The notes under the pieces: model-generated
What the model was told of the DNA's origin: nothing
The model's input: the letters and a program-made list of their open reading frames with translations, nothing else
Database searches by the model: none
Made by a program: the position numbers and the translations under genes
In this document: in pieces, positions 52,631 through 61,225 of the stretch
Numbering within the stretch: the stretch's first letter is position 1
Layout of the letters: every line of letters starts with the position of its first letter
Assembly (NCBI RefSeq): GCF_000233715.2
Contig: NC_021184.1
Span: 3,434,001-3,498,000, forward strand
Direction: 5' to 3'
Source of the DNA: Desulfoscipio gibsoniae DSM 7213
Lineage (GTDB): Bacteria; Bacillota; Desulfotomaculia; Desulfotomaculales; Desulfallaceae
DNA length: 64,000 bases

Positions 52631-54152
52631 TTGCGGCACCCCCCTTCTTCAGGAAGGTATCGTAAGCGATAAGGTTGGTTGTCATCTGACCGACATCCGG
52701 TATTTCCGAATTGAGCGGCATCGGCGGAAGTTCCGGCACATCAGCGTAAATACGCCGGTAGAGGTTCTTAAGGCTATCCGCATCAGATGCGCCGTAACAG
52801 AGTGCCTGATTGACGGTACTGAGCGCACTGTCAAAGCCTGTTCTGTCCGTGAGTTCTGCCAGAACTTTAAGAACCTTTCCTGTTTCCGTATTGGAGCAGC
52901 CCTCAAGGAATTGTTTCATTGCAGGCGGCATCATGTCATAGATACCCGAATATTTCAATGCGCGTGGACGTATGGAAAGCTGCCTGAGATATGGAAGCCA
53001 GTCCATGCTCTGCTTTTTGGTATCGCCGTAAAGGCGACGGTGTCTTACGATTTCACGGTAGTTCTCGTCCATGACGATGACAAGCGATGATGTCAGTTTC
53101 AGTTTAACCACTGTATTTGCATATTTCGGTGAAACCGAGTATTCGTGCATCCCTTTGTTCAGATAAAATTTGCCCCAGTTGTTGGTGGTAGCATTACCTT
53201 TGCCACTTAGGTCGAACTCGATTTCAGGAAGAGGATGGCAGTGTTTTAAGTCTTCCGCAAACAATTCCTCAATGGTCTCATTGCGGCGGTAATGCTCCCT
53301 GTTGGCATCTTCCTCGCACATGTCGAGAAGCTGCCGGTTGAAATCGGAAAGCGCAAGAAAGTGCGGCATGGGGACAAGAAAGTTACGCCTCTGGTAACCG
53401 ACTTTGTTTTCGACATTGCCTTTTTCATGGCCTTCACCGGGGTTCATAAATACGGCTTGAAAAATGTAGTGTTCCCGGAAACGATCAAACCGTTCGGTGG
53501 TCTCACGTCCGCCACCCCGAATTACTTTTGTTATGATGGTTTTGGTGTTATCAAACCACAATTCGTCGGGTACAACACCAATGTGCCGAAAGATGGCGTC
53601 AAGTCCTTCCAGAAGGCATTCCATGTTTTCACCATAGAACAGTTGCAAGTAGCCTTTGTTGCTGTATGGAAATGACACTTCAAGATATTTTCCGGTTAGC
53701 CGTGTGCCATTTTCATAAAAATCGGCTGTGCCGAAATCAACTTGCGCCTCACCTGGACGGTGTTCCAGTGGAAGGAATCCGCCCTTGGCACCGTTAAAAA
53801 GTTCCTCGTGTTTTACAGCATAGTAGGAAGCAACCGTCCTGTATGAACAGTTAAACCCGGGGGATTCCTTCCTAAGACGGTTAAATACCCTCTTGGCGGT
53901 ATGCCGCTGTTTACGTGGTGCCTGTTTGTCCTCTTCAAGCCATTTATCAATAGTCTGCTTGTAGGGATCCAACTTAGGACAGAAACGCTGTTCCGAAGCC
54001 GGTTTGGGAGCCGGTTTGTTGAAGTCCGCCATGTCGACATACTTCTGCACCGTCTTCCAATCCAAATGCAATGCATCTGCGATTTGGGAAATGTTTTCTC
54101 CTTTCACGAAGAAACGGAATCTGATATCATGTATCTTGTCCATTGTAAGCAT
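52623..54152 (-). CDS. istA: IS21 transposase IstA
   Basis: ATG 54152 has GGAGGAGAGGAGC upstream; 509 residues. N-terminal HTH (GENISQIADALHLDWKTVQK, YVDMADF), then the DDE core with PGEAQVDFGTADF, ELWFDNTKTIITKV and the Glu in NPGEGHEKGNVENKVGY. The C-terminal domain has MHEYSVSPKYANTVVKL. The frame is complete. Confidence 0.92.
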   Translation of the reverse strand: MLTMDKIHDIRFRFFVKGENISQIADALHLDWKTVQKYVDMADFNKPAPKPASEQRFCPKLDPYKQTIDKWLEEDKQAPRKQRHTAKRVFNRLRKESPGFNCSYRTVASYYAVKHEELFNGAKGGFLPLEHRPGEAQVDFGTADFYENGTRLTGKYLEVSFPYSNKGYLQLFYGENMECLLEGLDAIFRHIGVVPDELWFDNTKTIITKVIRGGGRETTERFDRFREHYIFQAVFMNPGEGHEKGNVENKVGYQRRNFLVPMPHFLALSDFNRQLLDMCEEDANREHYRRNETIEELFAEDLKHCHPLPEIEFDLSGKGNATTNNWGKFYLNKGMHEYSVSPKYANTVVKLKLTSSLVIVMDENYREIVRHRRLYGDTKKQSMDWLPYLRQLSIRPRALKYSGIYDMMPPAMKQFLEGCSNTETGKVLKVLAELTDRTGFDSALSTVNQALCYGASDADSLKNLYRRIYADVPELPPMPLNSEIPDVGQMTTNLIAYDTFLKKGGAANA

Positions 54153-54282
54153 GCTCCTCTCCTCCTTGCATTCTTTGGTCAAATACAAGAATATTGGTTA
54201 TGGTTTATGCCTGCAATGGATTTTTGCATTACTATGGAATTTCCAATTGCAACATTATGGATTTTTGACTTGCAACTTTCGG

Positions 54283-54453
54283 TATTTTTATCTTACAACA
54301 AACACCACCTCAAACCATAAGTCTGAGAGAACACAAAACGCACTTCAGTATTTACTAAAAATCTTCAAAGCCTTTGATATGGACCTATAGCCCTATCCCA
54401 ATAACCGTCTCCACAGTCTAGCGGATAAAAAAGATGAACTTTTTATTTTGCTG
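54283..54453. other. spacer between IS21 and padR, no gene
   Basis: AT-rich; nothing recognised before the promoter at 54454. Confidence 0.4.
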
Positions 54454-54482
54454 TTGACATATACAGTTGGGCTGTATATAAT
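54454..54482 (+). promoter_or_regulatory. consensus promoter with PadR operator
   Basis: TTGACA-N17-TATAAT. The palindrome ATATACAG-N5-CTGTATAT (54459-54479) fills the spacer, fitting PadR autoregulation. A second TATACAG/CTATATAG pair follows near 54489. Confidence 0.85.
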
Positions 54483-54534
54483 CTATCTATACAGTTTAAC
54501 TATATAGTTTAGTGATATAAAATGAGGTGTGAAA

Positions 54535-54855
54535 ATGAACGTATCAAAATATTTACCGCTAACGGAAACGACATTCTATATTATGCTGGCCTTACGAAAA
54601 GCCGGCCATGGCTACGCAGTGATGCAGAAAGTTGAGGAATTAAGCAAAGGCCGTGTAAGAATTGCGGCAGGAACAATGTACGGAGCGATTGAAAATTTAA
54701 TGAAGCAAAAGATGATTGTTTCCGTCCCCTCAGAAGATGCAAGAAGAAAAGTGTACCAGCTTTCACCTATGGGGCATGAGATTTTGGCACTGGAAGTTGA
54801 ACGCTTGAAAAATTTAGTAGAAGTTTATGAGCAAACAGAATCAGAGGAGGTATAA
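54535..54855 (+). CDS. PadR-family transcriptional regulator
   Basis: ATG 54535 after GAGGTG; 106 residues. TTFYIMLALRKAGHGYAVMQ, AAGTMYGAIENLMKQKMI and ARRKVYQLSPMGHEI are the PadR winged helix. It is the first gene of a three-gene operon with a DUF2812 membrane protein and an erythromycin-esterase-like lipoprotein. Confidence 0.92.
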   Translation: MNVSKYLPLTETTFYIMLALRKAGHGYAVMQKVEELSKGRVRIAAGTMYGAIENLMKQKMIVSVPSEDARRKVYQLSPMGHEILALEVERLKNLVEVYEQTESEEV

Positions 54856-54860
54856 AGCTA

Positions 54861-55472
54861 ATGAGAAAGTTTAAGGTATTTGCCAATTTTAAAAAAGAGG
54901 AATCATATCTTAATGAAATGGCTAAAAAGGGATATTTTCTTATTAAACATTCCGCTTTTGGGTTTTATCATTTTGCAGAGGGTACACCGGAGGAGTTGCA
55001 CTACCATGTGGATCACCGAAAATTTAAAACACAAGCTGACTTTGAGGATTATAAGGCCCTTTTTGAAGATGCCGGCTGGCGACACGTTTACGGCACAAAA
55101 AACAGTTTAAATCAATACTTTTTACCTAAAAACGGCAACAAAGACGATGATATTTTTTCTACAAAAGACTCTGCGGCTTTGCGTTATAAGCATCTGAATA
55201 AAATATGTTATGCCAATGTTACCGTTGCGATTGGCTATTTGATTGCAGTGCTTATTAGCTGCGACTTTAATTTATCAAACATAGGATTTTTAACACCGGG
55301 ACTTTGGGAAATGTCAGATGCACAATTCTGGAGGGCATTTTTCCTTGAGCTTCCGTTTGTACTCTTTCGTACTGTTCCTATCGCACTGTTTTTGGTTATG
55401 GGTATTGCCTATGCGGTATGGGGAGGCAAAGCAAAAAGAATCTATTCTAAAATGATGGAGGATGAAAAGTAA
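54861..55472 (+). CDS. DUF2812 membrane protein
   Basis: 203 residues. The soluble N-terminal DUF2812 domain (FKKEESYLNEMAKKGYFLIK, HYHVDHRKFKTQADFEDYKA, GWRHVYGTKNSLNQYF) is followed by two or three membrane helices (residues 115-135, 160-190). DUF2812 proteins are regularly encoded after PadR regulators; their function is unknown. The next gene overlaps its end. Confidence 0.85.
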   Translation: MRKFKVFANFKKEESYLNEMAKKGYFLIKHSAFGFYHFAEGTPEELHYHVDHRKFKTQADFEDYKALFEDAGWRHVYGTKNSLNQYFLPKNGNKDDDIFSTKDSAALRYKHLNKICYANVTVAIGYLIAVLISCDFNLSNIGFLTPGLWEMSDAQFWRAFFLELPFVLFRTVPIALFLVMGIAYAVWGGKAKRIYSKMMEDEK

Positions 55473-55476
55473 TTTC

Positions 55477-56703
55477 ATGAAAAAAGTAAGTATAACAATA
55501 ATGGCACTCTTTATCTGCCTACTTTCTTTATCCGGATGTCAGCAAGCAAAAAGCACACCGGAGATAAGCCAATATGTTCAACCAATCAACACGTTACAGG
55601 TAAATGACGGCGTCAAAATAGTCGGTCTCGGGGAAGCTACTCATGGCAACAAGGAATTTCAACAGTTGAAAAAAGATATATTTGAAGCACTGGTGAATCA
55701 CAACAATTGCAGAATCTTTGCTTTGGAGGGCGACTTTGGCGGTTGCGCAAAAGTGAATAATTATATCCTTGACGATGAGGGAACGGCCAAGGAAGCCGTC
55801 GCAGAAATCGGTTTTGCTATCTATCGTACTAAAGAAATGGAGGAACTGGTGCAATGGATGCATGACTATAATCAAACCGCTAAAGAAAATGAGAAGCTGA
55901 AATTCTACGGTTTTGACATGCAGCGCTACGATAACAGCAAGGAATTTCTTTTTATGTATTTAAATAAGGTTGACAATGCCTTAAGCGACAAATACAGAGA
56001 ATTGCTTGCCGATTTAAACGACGAAACAGTTTACAATCAAGATAAGGCAAAAGTGAAGCAAGCACTATCCGGTGTTGAAGAATTAATGGAAACTATGACC
56101 GCGCAAAAAGACAACTACATCGCTCTAACAAGCGAAAAAGAATATCAATTTGCCTATCAATGCGCACAGTCTATCAAAGAAAATGCGACTTTGCACGGGA
56201 CCAACGCTAATTATTCTCAGACACGAGATGAATATATGAAAAACAAGATAGACTGGATTCTAAACTATGAAAATAACCAGATGATATTTATCACAGGCCA
56301 TAATGGACATATTGGAAAAACCTCTGCGGCTTCCGGCTATACTTCTATGGGTAATCGCTTGGCTGACAGCTACGGTGATCAATATTATGCAATCGGAACA
56401 GATTTTTATAAAAGCACATTCAACACAGTAACCAGTACAGGAAAGTCCAAGGTAATGACAGTTCATCATAGCAATGATTTAACGAGGGTTTTTACAGGAT
56501 TTAATAGCAATATTAATTTTATAGATTTTGCATCTGCCAGCCAAAATCCGCAAATAGCTAAAATACTCCAAAGTACACAGTCAATGGGTAACATAGGGGC
56601 TGAATTCAACGATTGGCAAAAGATAAGCAAGATGTTTTATACACTCAAAATGAAACCGGCAAGGGCATATAATGCTTTGATTTTTGTGAACAAGGGAATG
56701 TGA
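55477..56703 (+). CDS. erythromycin-esterase-family lipoprotein
   Basis: About 408 residues from ATG 55477 (ATG 55462 is possible). Lipobox: LLSLSGCQQ at about 18-26. Ere-family motifs are IVGLGEATHGNKEFQQLK, FALEGDFGG, LKFYGFDMQRYD and FITGHNGHIGK, containing the conserved His and Glu residues. True Ere enzymes open macrolide lactones in the cytoplasm; this one carries a lipid anchor, so its substrate may differ. Confidence 0.82.
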   Translation: MKKVSITIMALFICLLSLSGCQQAKSTPEISQYVQPINTLQVNDGVKIVGLGEATHGNKEFQQLKKDIFEALVNHNNCRIFALEGDFGGCAKVNNYILDDEGTAKEAVAEIGFAIYRTKEMEELVQWMHDYNQTAKENEKLKFYGFDMQRYDNSKEFLFMYLNKVDNALSDKYRELLADLNDETVYNQDKAKVKQALSGVEELMETMTAQKDNYIALTSEKEYQFAYQCAQSIKENATLHGTNANYSQTRDEYMKNKIDWILNYENNQMIFITGHNGHIGKTSAASGYTSMGNRLADSYGDQYYAIGTDFYKSTFNTVTSTGKSKVMTVHHSNDLTRVFTGFNSNINFIDFASASQNPQIAKILQSTQSMGNIGAEFNDWQKISKMFYTLKMKPARAYNALIFVNKGM

Positions 56704-56763
56704 AATATTACGTGTAAATGGTTTTTCCTCTTAACACAAAACTATCTTAGTTAGAATCAACTA

Positions 56764-56886
56764 GGTAGCCCTTTATATGGAGAGGGGCCTGTGTTAGCCT
56801 GTTGCGGCGGGAGACCAAAGCGTAGCGTGGACTCCCCGGTGGGCTCCCAGAAACACAGGCCCAGAGGCTCCATGTCAAGGGCTACC
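56764..56886. other. long three-part stem structure inside the IS256 element
   Basis: Three nested helices: GGTAGCCCTT with AAGGGCTACC, ATGGAG with CTCCAT, and GGGCCTGTGTT with AACACAGGCCC. A GGGAG/CTCCC pair lies inside. It is 3' of the transposase gene. Confidence 0.75.
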
Positions 56887-56911
56887 GGTCGGTTTGTTGG
56901 CCGGCTAACTT

Positions 56912-58129
56912 TTATATGGCCATCTCTGATTCTATCCTATCACCAAAGTATATGACAAATTGGGAGATGCAATTTTTCCAATCTTTAACTGGCATAGTCC
57001 ATTTTTTTGCTGCTTCAACGGTGGCCAGGTAAATAATTTTCTTCAGTGAATCGTCTGTTGGATAGGCAGTTTTAGTTTTGGTTACTTTCCGTAGTTGCCG
57101 GTGGTAACCCTCGATGATATTAGTAGTATAAATCATTTTACGGATTTCATATGGGTATTTAAAATAAGCTGTTAACTCAAGCCAATTCTTTTCCCAGGAA
57201 CGAATTATAATGGGATGTCTTTTACCCCAGTTTTCTTTGAATATTTCAAAGGCTAACTCAGCCTCTTCCAGGGTTAATGCCTGGTACACTTGCTTAAGAT
57301 CAGCCATCAACTCCTTTTGTTCTTTGTATGGCACATACTTCAGGGAATTACGGATTTGATGGATTATGCAAAGCTGAATTTCGGTATGGGGGAAAACAGT
57401 GTTTATGGCCTCAGAAAACCCGGAAAGCCCGTCTTTACAGGTAATCAGGATATCTTGCACCCCCCTGTTTTTGAGGTCATTACATACACCAAGCCAAAAG
57501 CTGGCACTTTCATTTTCCCCAATCCAGATGCCAAGTATTTCTTTTTGGCCTGCCATATTTAGGGCCAACACACTGTAGGCCGCCTTGTTTATTATCCGGT
57601 TATCTTTACGTACCTTGAAATGGATAGCATCAAGGAAAACAATAGGGTATATACGGTCAAGTGTCCGGGACTGCCACTCTGCAATCAGTGGTAGTATTTT
57701 GTCTGTTATCTTGCTGACCATGGTAGGGGATACGTCGATACCGTAGATATCCCTCATGTGGTCCTCAATATCACGTGTAGACATACCCTTGGCGTACATG
57801 GCTATAATTTGGTCTTCAAGCTGGTTGGATGTCTTTTCATATTTACCGATAAGCCTTGGTTCAAATTCACCATTACGATCCCGTGGGATTTCCACTTCTG
57901 TCTTGCCGAACTTAGTCTGGATAGTTTTCTTATTGTAACCGTTGCGACTGTTGCCAGTATTATTGCCTTCAATGCTGTGTTTTTTATACCCGAGGTGCTC
58001 TTCAATTTCAGCCTCGAATATCTGCTGCAAGGTGTCCTTGAATAGATTCTTGAGCATCTCATGTACGTCTTCTACGGTGCGGCAATCCTTTGCTAATTCC
58101 TTGATCGTTTTGTCTTGCATGGCTTGCAT
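56912..58129 (-). CDS. IS256-family (mutator-type) transposase
   Basis: 405 residues, intact. FLDAIHFKVRKDNRI (first Asp), LITCKDGLSGFSEAI (second Asp), CIIHQIRNSLKYV and TTNIIEGYHRQLRKVTK (Glu) are the mutator-family signatures. The zinc-free N-terminal region has GYKKHSIEGNNTGNSRNGY. It could be active. Confidence 0.95.
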   Translation of the reverse strand: MQAMQDKTIKELAKDCRTVEDVHEMLKNLFKDTLQQIFEAEIEEHLGYKKHSIEGNNTGNSRNGYNKKTIQTKFGKTEVEIPRDRNGEFEPRLIGKYEKTSNQLEDQIIAMYAKGMSTRDIEDHMRDIYGIDVSPTMVSKITDKILPLIAEWQSRTLDRIYPIVFLDAIHFKVRKDNRIINKAAYSVLALNMAGQKEILGIWIGENESASFWLGVCNDLKNRGVQDILITCKDGLSGFSEAINTVFPHTEIQLCIIHQIRNSLKYVPYKEQKELMADLKQVYQALTLEEAELAFEIFKENWGKRHPIIIRSWEKNWLELTAYFKYPYEIRKMIYTTNIIEGYHRQLRKVTKTKTAYPTDDSLKKIIYLATVEAAKKWTMPVKDWKNCISQFVIYFGDRIESEMAI

Positions 58130-58266
58130 AAATGGTCATCTCCTTTATTGGTAGTTATAACCATTTACACTAAATTAATTACGTTCTCGTGAACAAAGCA
58201 ACTCCATCTACACAGCAATAGTGAATACCTTCGCATATGAACTTAAGGGAAACAGAAAATTTAATC

Positions 58267-58458
58267 TCACTGTTTCCCTTCATCGTACGATCTATCTCCG
58301 CATGATGTTATCCTGCCAATCTGTTTGCTTCCCCACTCCGTAAACCAAATACCACCGTCTTTACATGATACTATCGCGTGTGGTTTTGCATTTTCCATTG
58401 ACAACGGATATTCAGAGAATTCACCTAATATAGTAATTCTACCTGTTTTGTTACCCAT
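58267..58458 (-). pseudogene. virginiamycin B lyase (streptogramin lyase)-like remnant
   Basis: 63 residues with propeller-blade motifs of Vgb: NKTGRITILGEFSEYPL, KPHAIVSCKDGGIWFTEWGS and KQIGRIT. Vgb has about 290 residues, so only one to two of seven blades remain. It should be non-functional. Confidence 0.6.
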
Positions 58459-58543
58459 AATAATTATAAATCCAAACGTCCAAAAGTGGTTTCAATTCCT
58501 CATGATTATAAAAAAATACCTAATGTCATCTATAAAAACCCCT

Positions 58544-58585
58544 CAAAAATCGGGCCGAAAAATGCACTTTTTTCCCCGATTTTTG
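58544..58585 (-). terminator. terminator of the methyltransferase gene
   Basis: CAAAAATCGGG and CCCGATTTTTG make an 11-base stem; on the minus strand it is followed by AGGGGTTTTTAT. A second palindrome, AACCACAACATATTGTGGTT, lies at 58603-58622. Confidence 0.7.
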
Positions 58586-58630
58586 CCCATTATTTGCTTT
58601 AAAACCACAACATATTGTGGTTGACCCGCC

Positions 58631-60022
58631 TCATTTGCCCTTAAAACCACTATTTGTCATCAGAATTATCGTCTCAACATGCCCCGTATGCGGGAACATG
58701 TCCACGGGCTGCACTTCCTGCAGCATAAAACCCAACTGATGTAGATACCCCAAGTCCCTGGATAACGTAGCCGGATCGCAGGAAACGTAGACCACCCGCC
58801 GGGCACCGCTCTGGGCCAGGGCATCCAGCACCTCGGGGCGGCAGCCACTACGGGGCGGGTCCAGCACCACCACCTCCGGACGGTATCCCTTATCCACGTG
58901 CTCCGTTAGCACCCGCTCCACCGCACCGACAAAGAAACGGGTGTTTTTTATACCGTTAAGCGCGGCGTTGGCTTCGGCGTCCCGCACCGCTCCCGGTACT
59001 ACCTCGTAACCCCGCACCGCTTTGGCGTACCGGGCCACGTATAAGGCAATGGTGCCTACCCCACAGTACGCGTCGGCTACCTCTTCATGCCCCTGCAAAG
59101 CGCAGTATTCCAGTGCCTTTTGGTATAGCGCGACGGTTTGGGATGGGTTCACCTGATAAAAGGAAGCAGCGGAAATGCGAAAACGCAACCCTTCTATTTT
59201 ATCTTCGATATAGCCCCGGCCAGCCAGAGTTTGGTAGCGGCCGGCTATTTTTTTACCGATGTTTTGGGTATAACCCACTATTGTTACCACTCCTGGAATA
59301 GCGGATATTTTACCGGTTAATCCGGCCAAGTCCTCCCCGCTTTTTGCACCTGTAGATTTGATGATCAATACTACCATCACTTCACCGGTGCCGCCCCGGC
59401 GCAGAATAATTTCCTCCGGTAATGCCGCACCTGCCGGGCTATCCTCCAGCACCGCCTGAACCGCTTCGGCCACCCGGCCCAAATCCCGGTGGGCCAGCAG
59501 GCACGAAGTCCCGTGACCACCATCGACGCTCGCCACCAGTTGGTGTGATTCCGCAGCGAAAAAACCCAGCACCACTTTTCCGCCTTGCCGCCGCATTTTA
59601 AAACGCACATTGTTGCGGTAATGCCAGGGGTCCGGCATGCTGATGATATCGCGCACCACACCCCCGTCAACACCACCTATGCGAGCTATATTTTGCCTGA
59701 CCAGGTCGGTCTTCCACCTCAGCTGTTCGTCGTAGGCAATATGCTGTAGATTACAGCCACCGCAGCGTTCAGCCATGTTACAGGACGGCATTACCCTGTA
59801 TTCCGAAGGTTTAACGGTTTCCAACAGCTCCCCCCGGGCATATCTCTTACGCAGCTCTCCAATTCGCACTGTAACCTGCTCTCCGGTCATCGCACCGGGT
59901 ACAAAAACCACCATACCCTCATCAGCCCGCCCGATACCCTCACCATAGCGGTTAATATCCGTTATATGTAGTTTTACTTCCTGTCCTTCCTGCAAGTGGT
60001 TCACTCCGATCTCGTAGCACAT
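58631..60022 (-). CDS. 23S rRNA (uracil-C5)-methyltransferase, RlmD/TrmA family
   Basis: 463 residues. The N-terminal TRAM domain (KLHITDINRYGEGIGRADEG) is followed by an Fe-S motif CNMAERCGGCNLQHI. SAM and catalytic motifs are QVNPSQTVALYQKAL, VADAYCGVGTIALYVA, VVLDPPRSGCRP and VYVSCDPATLSRDL with the catalytic Cys. It methylates uridine in rRNA or tRNA; the exact site is not predicted. Confidence 0.92.
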   Translation of the reverse strand: MCYEIGVNHLQEGQEVKLHITDINRYGEGIGRADEGMVVFVPGAMTGEQVTVRIGELRKRYARGELLETVKPSEYRVMPSCNMAERCGGCNLQHIAYDEQLRWKTDLVRQNIARIGGVDGGVVRDIISMPDPWHYRNNVRFKMRRQGGKVVLGFFAAESHQLVASVDGGHGTSCLLAHRDLGRVAEAVQAVLEDSPAGAALPEEIILRRGGTGEVMVVLIIKSTGAKSGEDLAGLTGKISAIPGVVTIVGYTQNIGKKIAGRYQTLAGRGYIEDKIEGLRFRISAASFYQVNPSQTVALYQKALEYCALQGHEEVADAYCGVGTIALYVARYAKAVRGYEVVPGAVRDAEANAALNGIKNTRFFVGAVERVLTEHVDKGYRPEVVVLDPPRSGCRPEVLDALAQSGARRVVYVSCDPATLSRDLGYLHQLGFMLQEVQPVDMFPHTGHVETIILMTNSGFKGK

Positions 60023-60046
60023 TAATGCATAGGTTTTTTATCTTAC

Positions 60047-60075
60047 GTCTTTTTGGGGAAGGCCCCAAAAAAGAC
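60047..60075. terminator. hairpin upstream of methyltransferase gene
   Basis: GTCTTTTTGGGG and CCCCAAAAAAGAC form a stem around AAGG; it lies in the 5' leader region of the leftward gene, so a transcription-control role is possible. Confidence 0.5.
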
Positions 60076-60367
60076 AGGTGAATATTATGTTTAAAACAGA
60101 CGTCATAGTACCTCTTTACATAGATTATACCACTCCAGCCTCAAAGTTTATTATCCTCCGCAAATGCTCAACTTTTAACGGTTATTCTTAACATGAATCG
60201 CCTGACATGAGGAAATTAATCATTATAATGGTTAGTGCAGCTTTTTATCTGTCTACTAAGACACTGGATGGATGATCCGTCCCCGGCAAGCTGAGCCTCA
60301 ACTCAACGCCCAGCAATTCAATAATTTCCTTTACAGCACCCCTTACCCATGTAGTAATATATAATGT
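60076..60367. other. intergenic region, no gene
   Basis: No coding region or RNA gene recognised. Near 60260-60345 the sequence (GTCCCCGGCAAG..AACTCAACGCC) has no open frame of note. Confidence 0.3.
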
Positions 60368-61066
60368 ATGAAACCAAGTATCAGCATAAAAAAACCTTCA
60401 ATTATATTAGCCTTTACTCTTATACTGTTTTTGACAACAATATATCTATGGAATATTGATTTAAGAACTGTGGTAAAGACTGCTGCCTCGGGCGATATAA
60501 AGTCCGCGGCACAGGCTATTGCTGATGCGGGAACACCGGCTATCCTGATAAGCATTTATATTAATTCTGCTATCAGCATTATGGGAGTGGTACCCTCAGT
60601 CTTTTTAACGGGGGCCAATGTACTAGTCTTCGGCCTATACGAAGGATTTCTGGTATCCTGGGCGGGAGAGGTTATCGGTGCCATAGTTTCTTTCATGCTT
60701 TACCGGTGGGGCATAAAATCCGCCGCTAAAATACCTACTAATCGCTGGAAACTCATAAAAACTGTCAATGTTTTACCCGGGGCAAGGCAAATTTATTTTC
60801 TAACGGTATTACGCATGGCCCCCTTTGTGCCATCAGGGTTAATTAATCTCTTCGGAGCATTAACTACCATTCAGCTAAGCAACTTCATAATTGCTACTAC
60901 AATAGGCAAGTTTCCCGCTCTGCTATTGGAAACCGCATTCATTTATAACCTTATAAACATCAACAAAGGCTATATCAACCTAGGCATCGGTATTATAATT
61001 GCCGCCCTTTTGTATTTTGGTGTCAAAAAAGAGCTTGACCGCCTGGCCAAATTACATCAAAACTAG
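60368..61066 (+). CDS. TVP38/TMEM64 (VTT-domain) membrane protein
   Basis: 232 residues. After one N-terminal helix, the VTT domain is seen: VVPSVFLTGANVLVFGLYEG, SWAGEVIGAIVSFMLYRWG and FLTVLRMAPFVPSGLINLFG, ending with two helices. The family is related to DedA and thought to act in lipid scrambling or transport. It stands alone between convergent and divergent neighbours. Confidence 0.85.
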   Translation: MKPSISIKKPSIILAFTLILFLTTIYLWNIDLRTVVKTAASGDIKSAAQAIADAGTPAILISIYINSAISIMGVVPSVFLTGANVLVFGLYEGFLVSWAGEVIGAIVSFMLYRWGIKSAAKIPTNRWKLIKTVNVLPGARQIYFLTVLRMAPFVPSGLINLFGALTTIQLSNFIIATTIGKFPALLLETAFIYNLININKGYINLGIGIIIAALLYFGVKKELDRLAKLHQN

Positions 61067-61225
61067 TAGTGTTTCACTGCGGGAAATACAGTTTACTAAA
61101 AAAATGTTTGGCTTATTTATCTACTCACTTCGGTTTCCATACGATAAATTTTCAACAACCAGCCTTTCATCATATACGGTCTTATACTTAATAACGCAAG
61201 AAAACGATCCCCCTTGTCTACCATT

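Larger units (their letters stand above)
51351..54280 (-). mobile_element. IS21-family element
   Basis: istA and istB-like genes with GAAAGTTGCAAGT at 51351 and ACTTGCAACTTTC at 54268 as ends. Further internal copies of the words TTGCAA, TCCATAG and ATGTTGCAA occur near both ends, as in IS21 termini. The exact outer boundary and target duplication were not determined. Confidence 0.8.
56712..58170 (-). mobile_element. IS256-family element
   Basis: The transposase gene is flanked by GTGTAAATGGTT (56712) and AACCATTTACAC (58159), a perfect 12-base inverted match. No target duplication was recognised. Confidence 0.8.
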
